DNA from: Burkholderiales bacterium
GTDB taxonomy: Bacteria > Pseudomonadota > Gammaproteobacteria > Burkholderiales > SG8-41
Assembly: GCA_019746155.1 (NCBI GenBank)
Contig: JAIESJ010000219.1
Span: 1 to 10,122 of the forward strand
DNA: 10,122 bases
Direction of reading: 5' to 3'
Shown here: piece by piece, positions 1 through 5,590 of the stretch
Position numbering within the stretch: position 1 is the first letter of the stretch
How the letters are laid out: the number at the start of each line of letters is the position of its first letter
Notes under the pieces: generated by a model
Seen by the model: only the letters and a program-made list of their open reading frames with translations
What the model was told of the DNA's origin: nothing
Database searches by the model: none
Position numbers and translations under genes: made by a program

Positions 1-283
1 CGGCATGGAGCGCATCTGCCTGGGAGTGGGCTACAAAATGAACGGGGTCAAGCGCGATATCCTGCCGTTCGGCGCCGAGATGCTGGCGGAGTGCGAGCCG
101 ATCTACGAGGAGATGCCGGGCTGGAACGGCAGCACGGTCGGGCTCACGCGCTTTGAACAACTGCCGAAAACGGCGCAGAATTATCTGGAGCGCATCGAGG
201 AAATTTGCGGTGTGCCGATCGACATGGTTTCAACCGGTGCCGACCGCGAGCAGACCATCGTGCGGCGGCATCCGTTTGAATAA
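1..283 (+). CDS. purA: Adenylosuccinate synthetase, C-terminal part (5' truncated by window)
   Basis: This is the last ~93 codons of PurA, the cytosolic enzyme that joins IMP and aspartate with GTP hydrolysis to form adenylosuccinate, the first committed step to AMP. The reading frame is open from base 2 and ends at TAA 281-283. Visible family signatures are the GVGYKMNG segment, CEPIYEEMPGW, the LPKTAQNYLERIEE helix, and the terminal VSTGADREQTIVRRHPF, which matches the very conserved C-terminus of the family (STGPDR...T.IL.HPF). The GTP-binding and catalytic N-terminal parts lie outside the window. It is convergent with the downstream tRNA-Leu. No intrinsic terminator with a T-run is visible after the stop. 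Confidence 0.96.
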   Translation, partial: GMERICLGVGYKMNGVKRDILPFGAEMLAECEPIYEEMPGWNGSTVGLTRFEQLPKTAQNYLERIEEICGVPIDMVSTGADREQTIVRRHPFE

Positions 284-385
284 GAGTTTAAAGTTTAACG
301 TTACAAATCTAAAGTTGGCAAAGCCCATCCGCCTTGCCGGTGATCAACTTTAAACCCGGGACTTCAAACTTTAAACTTGTAAAGT
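284..385. repeat. AT-rich intergenic repeat words (AACTTTAAAC family)
   Basis: The gap between the convergent purA and tRNA-Leu genes is built from short repeated words. AACTTTAAAC occurs directly at 346-355 and 367-376 and inverted at 286-295. A 12-bp perfect inverted repeat joins 285-296 with 366-377. TAAAGTTGG occurs at 310-318 and again at 380-388, where it runs into the tRNA CCA end. AAAGTTGGCAA (311-321) can also pair in part with TTGCC (334-338) and AACTTT (346-351). No T-run follows any of these stems, so I do not call an intrinsic terminator. A related block lies at 6998-7019. Confidence 0.6.
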
Positions 386-472
386 TGGTGCCGAGGAAGG
401 GACTCGAACCCCCACAGTGTTGCCACCGCCAGGACCTGAACCTGGTGCGTCTACCAATTCCGCCACCTCGGC
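386..472 (-). tRNA. leuT-like tRNA-Leu(CAG): tRNA-Leu, anticodon CAG
   Basis: Read on the minus strand, this 87-nt segment begins GCCGAGG and ends with the complementary acceptor strand CCTCGGC, discriminator A and an encoded CCA (386-388 on the plus strand). The anticodon stem is CCAGG/CCTGG around loop TTCAGGT, giving anticodon CAG, which reads CUG leucine codons. The T-loop contains TTCGAGT. The long variable arm (GGTG-GCAA-CACT) is expected of class II tRNAs such as Leu. A promoter lies just upstream. It is divergent from rnr and convergent with purA. The identity is secure; the gene name is not standardised across species. Confidence 0.97.
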
Positions 473-486
473 TTTTGAGGCCTGCA

Positions 487-515
487 ATTCTAACTTAAGG
501 CGTGTATTGAATCAA
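487..515 (-). promoter_or_regulatory. Promoter of tRNA-Leu (sigma70-type)
   Basis: On the minus strand, TTGATT (510-515) and TAGAAT (487-492) are separated by 17 bp, a near-consensus -35/-10 pair. Transcription would start about 7 nt further on, near base 480, leaving a very short 5' leader before the mature tRNA. The stretch after the -10 is GC-rich (GCAGGCC), the kind of discriminator associated with stringent control of stable RNA promoters; that control is inference. The -35 box directly abuts the rnr start codon on the other strand. Confidence 0.65.
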
Positions 516-2819
516 ATGAATCAACGCCAAACCCGGACTTTCCGGACAGCGGGCGGGACCCGACGCAAGATGGGTTCCAAGCCGGAGGCACGGGAAAAGG
601 ATTCCCGTGCCGTAAACGTCTCGCCGGTGCGCGCGGCGGATCCCTTTCTAGAACGCGAACGTCTGCGCTACGCTGAACCGCTGCCGAGCCGCGAATATAT
701 CCTGCAGACGCTGACGGAGCAGGGCGTGCCGGTGTCCGAGGACAGGCTCGAACGCCTGCTCGAAATCGCGCCAGACGAGCGCGAGATGTTTTCGCGCCGG
801 CTTGCCGCGATGGAGCGCGACGGCGAAATCATGCGCAACCGCCGCAACGCGATCTGTGTCGTCGACAAGCTCGACCTCATCCGCGGGCGCGTGCAGGGGC
901 ATCCCGACGGATTCGGATTCCTGATCCGGGATGACGGCGGCCCCGACATGTTTCTCGGGCCGAAAGAGATGCACAAGGTGCTGCACGGCGATCGCGTCAT
1001 GGCGCGCCAGTCGGGCACGGACCGGCGCGGCCGCCCCGAGGGCAAGATCGTGGAAGTACTGGAGCACGCGCACCGGCATCTGGTCGGCAGATTGCGCACC
1101 GAGCACGGCATATTGTTCGTGGTCGCCGAAGACAAGCGCATCAGCCAGGATTTCCTGGTGCCGCCGGCGGAAGCGCGCGACGCCAAGCCGGGGCAGGTGG
1201 TGACGGTGGAGATCATCGCGCAGCCGACCAAGCACGGCCAGCCGGTGGCGCGGGTGATCGAAGTGCTCGGCAATTACGCCGATCCGGGCATGGAGATCGA
1301 GATCGCACTGCGCAAGCACGAGCTGCCGCATGATTTTCCCGCCGAAGTCGAGCGCCTGAGCGGGGAATTCCCGGACGGCGTCACCGCTGCCGACCGGCGC
1401 GGACGCACCGACCTCCGCGGTCTGCCGCTGGTGACCATCGACGGCGAAACGGCGAAGGACTTCGATGACGCGGTATTCTGCGAAGCGCTCGACAAGGGAC
1501 GGTTCCGTCTGGTGGTGGCGATCGCCGACGTGAGCCATTATGTGCGGCATGGCGACGCGCTCGACCGCGAGGCCTATAAGCGCGGCAACTCGGTCTATTT
1601 TCCGCGCCGCGTGATCCCGATGCTGCCGGAGCGGCTCTCCAATGGCTTGTGCTCGATCAACCCCGAAGTCGAGCGCCTGTGCATGGCCTGCGACATGCAG
1701 ATCGATGCGCGCGGGGAAATCGAATCCTATCGCTTCTACCCAGCGGTGGTGCGCTCTCACGCCCGCCTCACTTATACGCTGGTGGCGGAAATGCTGGCCG
1801 ATGCGCGCGGCGAGGCCGCCTACCGTTACCGCGGACTGTTGCCGCATCTCGAAAACCTGTACCGGTTGTACAAGCAGCTGGCCAAGTCCCGCGCGCGGCG
1901 TGGCGCGATCGATTTCGAGACCATCGAGACGCAGATGATTTTCAACGAGCAGGGGAAGATCGAGCGTATCGTACCCGTCAAACGCAACGATGCGCATCGC
2001 GTGATCGAGGAATGCATGCTGGCGGCCAATGTCTGCGCGTCGGATTTCCTGCGCCAGAACGACCATCCCATGCTCTATCGCATTCATGAAGGGCCGACGC
2101 CGGAAAAACTCGCGGCTTTGCGCGAGTTTCTAAAAGGTTTCGGATTGAGCCTGGGAGGGGGCGATACGCCTCATGCCACCGACTACGCAAAGCTCCTCGC
2201 GCGCGTGAAGGACCGGCCCGATGCGCAGCTGCTGCAGACCGTGATGCTGCGCTCGCTCAGGCAGGCGGTCTACAGCCCGGATAATGTCGGCCATTTCGGC
2301 CTGGCCTATGAGTCGTATACCCACTTCACCTCGCCGATCCGGCGCTATCCGGACCTGCTGGTGCATCGCGCGATCAAGGCGGTGCTGTTGCGCCGGCGTT
2401 ATGAGCCCGGCGACTGGCATGAACTGGGCGTGCACTGCTCGATGACCGAGCGTCGTGCGGACGATGCGACGCGCGACGTCGAAGCCTGGCTCAAGTGCTA
2501 CTACATGCAGGACAGGATCGGCGAATCGTTCGCGGGCAGCATCAGCGGCGTCACCGCGTTCGGCGCCTTCGTTGCGCTCGACGGCGTCTATGTCGAAGGG
2601 TTGCTCCACGTCTCCGATCTCGGCAGCGATTATTTTCACTTCGATGCGGCCAAGCACCAGCTGGTGGGCGAGCGTACCAATACCCGCTATCGCCTGGGTG
2701 ACCGCCTGCAGGTGAAGGTGGCGCGGGTCGATCTCGAAACCAGCAGAATCGACTTCGTGCTGGATGAAGAAGCAGAGTACAAAGGGCGTCAGGGACGCGA
2801 AGGAAAAAGTATAGAATAA
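516..2819 (+). CDS. rnr: Ribonuclease R (3'-5' exoribonuclease, RNB family)
   Basis: RNase R is a hydrolytic 3'-5' exoribonuclease that degrades structured RNA and acts in rRNA and mRNA quality control. From ATG 516 the protein is 767 aa, within the family range (E. coli 813). Order of parts: a basic N-terminal helical region containing DPFLERERLRYAEPLPSREYIL; first cold-shock domain from about residue 124 (GRVQGHPDGFGFLI); a second cold-shock domain; the RNB catalytic domain with the metal-binding aspartates in IDGETAKDFDDA (D309, D315, D317, D318); and an S1 domain from about 669 (GESFAGSISGVTAFGAFV) to 747. The long lysine-rich tail of the E. coli enzyme is reduced to a short basic end. 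The start is uncertain: TTG 507 has TAAGG 6 nt upstream, ATG 516 lacks a well-spaced site, and ATG 570 is also possible. The open frame extends back into the tRNA gene, which is not real coding. It is probably co-transcribed with rlmB. Confidence 0.95.
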   Translation: MNQRQTRTFRTAGGTRRKMGSKPEAREKDSRAVNVSPVRAADPFLERERLRYAEPLPSREYILQTLTEQGVPVSEDRLERLLEIAPDEREMFSRRLAAMERDGEIMRNRRNAICVVDKLDLIRGRVQGHPDGFGFLIRDDGGPDMFLGPKEMHKVLHGDRVMARQSGTDRRGRPEGKIVEVLEHAHRHLVGRLRTEHGILFVVAEDKRISQDFLVPPAEARDAKPGQVVTVEIIAQPTKHGQPVARVIEVLGNYADPGMEIEIALRKHELPHDFPAEVERLSGEFPDGVTAADRRGRTDLRGLPLVTIDGETAKDFDDAVFCEALDKGRFRLVVAIADVSHYVRHGDALDREAYKRGNSVYFPRRVIPMLPERLSNGLCSINPEVERLCMACDMQIDARGEIESYRFYPAVVRSHARLTYTLVAEMLADARGEAAYRYRGLLPHLENLYRLYKQLAKSRARRGAIDFETIETQMIFNEQGKIERIVPVKRNDAHRVIEECMLAANVCASDFLRQNDHPMLYRIHEGPTPEKLAALREFLKGFGLSLGGGDTPHATDYAKLLARVKDRPDAQLLQTVMLRSLRQAVYSPDNVGHFGLAYESYTHFTSPIRRYPDLLVHRAIKAVLLRRRYEPGDWHELGVHCSMTERRADDATRDVEAWLKCYYMQDRIGESFAGSISGVTAFGAFVALDGVYVEGLLHVSDLGSDYFHFDAAKHQLVGERTNTRYRLGDRLQVKVARVDLETSRIDFVLDEEAEYKGRQGREGKSIE

Positions 2820-2850
2820 ACGTGATGTTATTTATGGTTAGCCGTTTGTG

Positions 2851-2883
2851 CCCTTCACTATTTATTTACCCTTCACCCTTCAC
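2851..2883. repeat. CCCTTCA heptamer repeat upstream of rlmB
   Basis: The 73-nt gap between rnr and rlmB contains CCCTTCAC at 2851-2858 and then two tandem CCCTTCA units at 2869-2882, separated by an AT-rich stretch (TATTTATTTA). This pyrimidine-rich block sits where the rlmB ribosome-binding site would be expected, and no purine-rich Shine-Dalgarno is seen before ATG 2893. Its function is unknown. Confidence 0.5.
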
Positions 2884-2892
2884 GCCTTTCAA

Positions 2893-3645
2893 ATGCCTGA
2901 GACGCGCATCATTTATGGTTTCCATGCGGTGATCGGCCGTCTACGCCAGAATGCGGCGGCAGTGAAGGAGATTTATCTCGACCGCGGGCGTCACGACCGG
3001 CGGGCGCAGGACCTCATCCGGCTGGCGGAAAGCCACGGGTTGCGCGTTTTGCTGGTCGACGACAAACGGCTCGATGGCATGACCGGCAACGCGCGCCATC
3101 AGGGTGTGGCGGCGCGCGCCGAACACACGAAGCTGCCGACCCATATCGACGATGTGCTCGATAATCTCACCGAGCCGGCGTTGCTGCTGATTCTCGATGG
3201 CGTGACCGACCCGCATAACCTCGGCGCCTGCCTGCGGGTGGCGGACGCGATGGGTGTGCATGCCGTGATTGCGCCCAAGGACCGTGCGGTCGGCCTCAAC
3301 GCCACGGTAGCCAAGGTGGCGAGTGGCGCCGCCGAAACCGTGCCCTATATTGCCGTCACCAATCTTGCACGCACCATGCGTGAATTGAAGGAGCGTGAAA
3401 TCTGGCTGATCGGCGCCGACGAAAAAAGCGGGCAGGAACTCTACTCGGCGAAGCTTGCGGGCGCGCTGGCGTGGGTGCTGGGGGCGGAAGGAGAAGGTTT
3501 GAGGCGGCTCACGCGCGAGCACTGCGACGAACTGGTGCACATCCCCATGCTGGGCGCGGTGGAGAGTCTCAACGTGTCGGTTTCCGCCGGCATTTGCCTG
3601 GCGGAAACCCGCAGGCAGAGAAGAGCCGGCCGGATAAGCACTTGA
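2893..3645 (+). CDS. rlmB: 23S rRNA (guanosine(2251)-2'-O)-methyltransferase RlmB
   Basis: RlmB is a SPOUT-class (TrmH/SpoU) enzyme that uses S-adenosylmethionine to methylate the 2'-OH of G2251 in the P-loop of 23S rRNA. The product from ATG 2893 is 250 aa (E. coli 243). The N-terminal substrate-binding domain begins RIIYGFHAVIGRL. The three SPOUT knot motifs follow: DGVTDPHNLGACLR (residues 102-115, with the catalytic-type N and R), LGAEGEGLRR (from 196), and ESLNVSVSAG (about 224-233). An in-frame GTG at 2848 would add 15 residues encoded by the CCCTTCA repeats; I reject it because family members start just before the IYG motif. No clear ribosome-binding site precedes the start. It lies 73 nt after rnr on the same strand, an arrangement common in proteobacteria. 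Confidence 0.95.
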   Translation: MPETRIIYGFHAVIGRLRQNAAAVKEIYLDRGRHDRRAQDLIRLAESHGLRVLLVDDKRLDGMTGNARHQGVAARAEHTKLPTHIDDVLDNLTEPALLLILDGVTDPHNLGACLRVADAMGVHAVIAPKDRAVGLNATVAKVASGAAETVPYIAVTNLARTMRELKEREIWLIGADEKSGQELYSAKLAGALAWVLGAEGEGLRRLTREHCDELVHIPMLGAVESLNVSVSAGICLAETRRQRRAGRIST

Positions 3646-3669
3646 AATTCCGTCAACTTCCGGTATAAT
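3642..3669 (+). promoter_or_regulatory. Promoter of the rpsF operon (sigma70-type)
   Basis: TTGAAA (3642-3647) and a perfect TATAAT (3664-3669) are separated by 16 bp. The -35 box overlaps the stop codon of rlmB (TGA 3643-3645), so the ribosomal operon promoter is embedded in the end of the preceding gene. The expected start of transcription is near 3676, giving a leader of about 100 nt before rpsF. Confidence 0.8.
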
Positions 3670-3680
3670 CCGCGCCTTCG

Positions 3681-3742
3681 GCCTGGGCACCCCTATTGCC
3701 CAGGCTTGATCCTTGCCTCACCGTCTTCGCATAACGGGAGGC
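3681..3742 (+). promoter_or_regulatory. Structured rpsF leader: two hairpins, candidate ribosomal-protein autoregulatory element
   Basis: Two stems fit in the leader between promoter and rpsF. Hairpin 1 has a perfect 9-bp stem, GCCTGGGCA (3681-3689) with TGCCCAGGC (3697-3705), around a 7-nt loop. Hairpin 2 pairs GCCT (3715-3718) with AGGC (3739-3742) and CCGT (3721-3724) with ACGG (3734-3737), leaving a small CA/G internal loop. No T-run follows hairpin 1, so it is not an obvious terminator. Known biology: S6:S18 binds a CCG-containing motif in the rpsF leader of many bacteria to repress its own operon. That this leader is that element is inference; a CCG is present at 3721-3723, but my fold places it in a stem. 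Confidence 0.5.
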
Positions 3743-3778
3743 CGATTAACGCAACTGAGCCCATAAGGAGACCGCTTG

Positions 3779-4174
3779 ATGCGACATTACGAGATTGTTT
3801 TTATCGTCCATCCGGACCAGAGCGAGCAAGTGCCGGCGATGGTCGAACGCTATCGTCAGATGGTGGCGGGCAAGAACGGCAAGATCCACCGCCTCGAGGA
3901 CTGGGGCCGCCGCCAGCTCGCGTATCCGATACAGAAAGTCCACAAGGCGCACTACGTGCTCATGAACATCGAGTGCGACGGGGAGACCCTCGACGAACTC
4001 GAGCACGCGTTCAAGTTCAACGACGCAGTGCTGCGCCACCTCATCATCAAGATGGCTGGCCCGGTCAGCACGCCTTCCGCCATGATGAGGGAAGAAAAAT
4101 CAAGGTCGCTCAATCCGGCGGCCGAGGACGGCTCCAGGGCTGCGCCGGCGGAAGAGTCGGCGCCGGCAGCCTGA
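3779..4174 (+). CDS. rpsF: 30S ribosomal protein bS6
   Basis: bS6 binds the central domain of 16S rRNA as a heterodimer with bS18 on the 30S platform. The product is 131 aa (E. coli 131-135). It begins MRHYEIVFIVHPDQSEQVPAM, the typical first strand and helix, with later conserved stretches GRRQLAYPIQKVHKAHYVLMNIE and LRHLIIKM. The last ~30 residues form an Ala/Glu-rich, probably disordered tail, as is usual for this protein. ATG 3779 is chosen because AAGGAG (3765-3770) sits 8 nt upstream; a TTG immediately before it (3776) is less well placed. It is the first gene of the rpsF-priB-rpsR-rplI operon. Confidence 0.97.
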   Translation: MRHYEIVFIVHPDQSEQVPAMVERYRQMVAGKNGKIHRLEDWGRRQLAYPIQKVHKAHYVLMNIECDGETLDELEHAFKFNDAVLRHLIIKMAGPVSTPSAMMREEKSRSLNPAAEDGSRAAPAEESAPAA

Positions 4175-4176
4175 CG

Positions 4177-4515
4177 GTGGAAATCAACGCAGTTGCGTTG
4201 AGCGGCGAGCTCGCCGCGATCGAGCCGCTGCGCCACACACCGGCCGGCATCCCGCTGCTCAATTTCAAGCTCGCGCACAAATCGCGGCAGATCGAGGCCG
4301 GATACAAGCGCCAGGTGGAATGCGAGATGAACGGGGTGGCAATGGCGGAAGTGGCGGTCGAAATGTCCCGCTTTGGGGTGGGGCAGCAGGTGCGGTTAAG
4401 CGGTTTTCTCAACCGCAAGAACCGCATGAGCACGCAACTGATACTGCATGTGACACAAGCACAATTGTTAAAGGAAACCAGCAATGCCGAGACCATCATT
4501 CAAGGGCAAGGGTAA
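4177..4515 (+). CDS. priB: Primosomal replication protein N (PriB)
   Basis: PriB is a small OB-fold single-stranded-DNA-binding protein that stabilises PriA on stalled forks and helps reload the DnaB helicase. The product is 112 aa from GTG 4177 (E. coli PriB 104). Family features are VALSGELAAIEPLRHTPAGI, FKLAHKSRQIEAGYKRQVEC, the VGQQVRLSGFL strand and LILHVTQAQLL at the end of the OB fold. GTG 4177 begins 2 nt after the rpsF stop, consistent with translational coupling; no strong Shine-Dalgarno is seen. The 3' end overlaps rpsR by 32 nt, so the final residues (AETIIQGQG) are a short extension read through the rpsR start and lysine-glycine repeat in another frame. Its place between rpsF and rpsR is classic for beta- and gammaproteobacteria. 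Confidence 0.94.
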   Translation: MEINAVALSGELAAIEPLRHTPAGIPLLNFKLAHKSRQIEAGYKRQVECEMNGVAMAEVAVEMSRFGVGQQVRLSGFLNRKNRMSTQLILHVTQAQLLKETSNAETIIQGQG

Positions 4516-4768
4516 AGGTAAGGGCAAGGGCACCGAGAAGAAGCGCGGAGCGCTGTTTCGCCGCCGCAAGTTCTGCCGCTTTACCGCCGAGGGAATCAAG
4601 GAAGTCGATTACAAGGATATCAACATCCTCAAGGACTTCATCAACGAAAACGGCAAGATCATCCCGGCACGCATCACGGGCACCAAGGCCCGTTACCAGC
4701 GCCAGTTGGGTGTCGCGGTCAAGCGCGCGCGCTTCTTGGCGCTGCTGCCGTATACCGACCTGCACTAA
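4484..4768 (+). CDS. rpsR: 30S ribosomal protein bS18
   Basis: bS18 partners bS6 on the 30S platform. The product is 94 aa, longer than the 75-aa E. coli protein because of an N-terminal basic extension of alternating Lys-Gly (residues 7-16). The core is typical: RRRKFCRFTAEGIKEVDYKDINILKDFI, then GKIIPARITGTKARYQRQL and a final KRARFLALLPYTDLH. ATG 4484 is preceded by AAGGA (4471-4475) 8 nt upstream, inside the end of priB, which overlaps this gene by 32 nt. The stop codon overlaps the rplI ribosome-binding site. Confidence 0.97.
   Translation: MPRPSFKGKGKGKGKGTEKKRGALFRRRKFCRFTAEGIKEVDYKDINILKDFINENGKIIPARITGTKARYQRQLGVAVKRARFLALLPYTDLH
4502..4531 (+). repeat. Five-copy hexanucleotide repeat (AARGGY) coding for Lys-Gly
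   Basis: Five contiguous copies of a hexamer of form AARGGY (AAGGGC, AAGGGT, AAAGGT, AAGGGC, AAGGGC) encode (Lys-Gly)5 at the N-terminus of bS18. The priB stop codon TAA (4513-4515) spans the junction of copies 2 and 3. Changing the copy number would keep both reading frames, since six is a multiple of three. Confidence 0.8.
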
Positions 4769-4780
4769 GGAGCCACCACG

Positions 4781-5230
4781 ATGCAAGTAATCCTGCTGGA
4801 AAAAATGGCGAACCTGGGGCAGCTTGGCGATGTCGTCAAGGTAAAGGACGGGTTCGCGCGCAATTATCTGATTCCGCACGGCAAGGCAAAACGCGCCACG
4901 GCGGCCAACCTTGCCGAATTCGAGAAGCGCCGCGCCGAACTCGAAAAAGCGCAGACTGCAGCGCTTGCCGCCGCCCAGGAAAAGGCGGCCAGGCTCGACG
5001 GGCTGACGGTACAGATCACGCAGAAGGCCGGTGTCGACGGCAAGCTGTTCGGTTCGGTTACGAACATCGATATTGCCGAAGCGCTCCAGAAGCAAGGCTT
5101 TGAGGTGCCGAAAGCGGCAATTCGCATGCCGCAGGGGCCGCTCAAAGTGATCGGCGACCATCCGCTCAAGGTTGCGCTGCATACCGACGTGGTGGTGACC
5201 ATCATCGTTTCGGTGCTGGGTGAGCAGTAG
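4781..5230 (+). CDS. rplI: 50S ribosomal protein bL9
   Basis: bL9 is an elongated protein bound at the base of the L1 stalk of the 50S subunit, important for translational fidelity. The product is 149 aa, the same as E. coli. It starts MQVILLEKMANLGQLGDVVKVKDGFARNYLIPHGKA, the N-terminal rRNA-binding domain. A long connecting helix follows (about residues 41-75, rich in Ala, Glu and Lys), then the C-terminal domain with GKLFGSVTNIDIAEAL and HTDVVVTIIVSV. AAGGAG (4767-4772) overlaps the rpsR stop and lies 8 nt before the ATG. It is the last gene of the operon; a duplicated structured repeat starts right after its stop codon. Confidence 0.98.
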   Translation: MQVILLEKMANLGQLGDVVKVKDGFARNYLIPHGKAKRATAANLAEFEKRRAELEKAQTAALAAAQEKAARLDGLTVQITQKAGVDGKLFGSVTNIDIAEALQKQGFEVPKAAIRMPQGPLKVIGDHPLKVALHTDVVVTIIVSVLGEQ

Positions 5231-5313
5231 CGCGTCGGAGCGCGGAGCAGGGGCCCCGCTCGCGGGGATGCGACCGCGGAGACGCGCAGGTGGCCGGCAC
5301 GACGGGCTGAATT
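5231..5313. repeat. Structured 83-nt intergenic repeat, copy 1
   Basis: This copy begins immediately after the rplI stop codon and matches copy 2 (5339-5421) at 82 of 83 positions. It folds as nested stems: CGCGTC (5231-5236) with GACGCG (5281-5286); CGCGG (5241-5245) with CCGCG (5274-5278); GCA (5247-5249) with TGC (5269-5271); and CCCCG (5254-5258) with CGGGG (5263-5267) around tetraloop CTCG. A 27-nt tail (5287-5313) lies outside the stems. It resembles REP-type palindromic intergenic elements; I do not recognise a named family. Confidence 0.85.
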
Positions 5314-5338
5314 GTTGAGCTGGCTGGTTGGGAGGCCA

Positions 5339-5421
5339 CGCGTCGGAGCGCGGAGCAGGGGCCCCGCTTGCGGGGATGCGACCGCGGAGACGCGCAGGTG
5401 GCCGGCACGACGGGCTGAATT
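5339..5421. repeat. Structured 83-nt intergenic repeat, copy 2
   Basis: This is a direct copy of 5231-5313 displaced by 108 nt, with a 25-nt spacer between them (5314-5338). The single difference is C5261 to T5369. It falls in the predicted apical tetraloop (CTCG becomes CTTG), so all the stems are kept. Both copies lie between the last gene of the ribosomal operon and its terminator, so both would be in the 3' UTR of that transcript. Confidence 0.85.
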
Positions 5422-5464
5422 CTTGGCTTATGCGTTAATTTAAAACGGTTTTTCAGAAAGCGAG

Positions 5465-5493
5465 AAAAAGGGCTGGCGACAGCCCTTTTTTTT
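5465..5493 (+). terminator. Rho-independent terminator of the rpsF-rplI operon
   Basis: GGGCTG (5470-5475) and CAGCCC (5480-5485) form a stem around the tetraloop GCGA (a GNRA loop). Eight T residues (5486-5493) follow, and five A residues (5465-5469) precede it and extend the pairing. This is a textbook intrinsic terminator for the ribosomal operon, placed about 240 nt after the rplI stop. Confidence 0.93.
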
Positions 5494-5538
5494 CGGTAGA
5501 TTGAAGCGTTCCGCGGCCTGCCGACCTGTCCGGAATAA

Positions 5539-5566
5539 TTGGTAATTATTATATAAAACATATAGT
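5539..5566 (+). promoter_or_regulatory. Probable dnaB promoter
   Basis: Between the terminator and dnaB lies a distinctly AT-rich stretch (5533-5578). The best pair is TTGGTA (5539-5544) and TATAGT (5561-5566) with a 16-bp spacer, predicting a start near 5573 and a leader of only about 17 nt. Other overlapping AT-rich hexamers (for example TATATA near 5550) make the exact choice uncertain. Confidence 0.45.
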
Positions 5567-5590
5567 TAAATAGAAATTGCGGCCCGACTA

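Noticed and set aside
380..388. TAAAGTTGG direct repeat at the tRNA 3' end as a phage or island attachment site
   Set aside because: Only 9 bp, the copies are 70 nt apart, and there is no integrase or foreign cargo between them.
648..2087. Long minus-strand open frame (479 codons) opposite rnr
   Set aside because: It is a GC-rich shadow of the RNase R gene: no recognisable domain, and the plus frame carries all the catalytic motifs.
3706..4176. Long N-terminal extension of the priB frame through rpsF
   Set aside because: It is the out-of-frame reading of rpsF; family length and the start motif place priB at GTG 4177.
5202..5561. Minus-strand 119-codon open frame with an internally repeated peptide
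   Set aside because: Its repeated peptide is the translation of the duplicated 83-nt structured repeat, and it runs through the operon terminator. No coding signal beyond the repeat.
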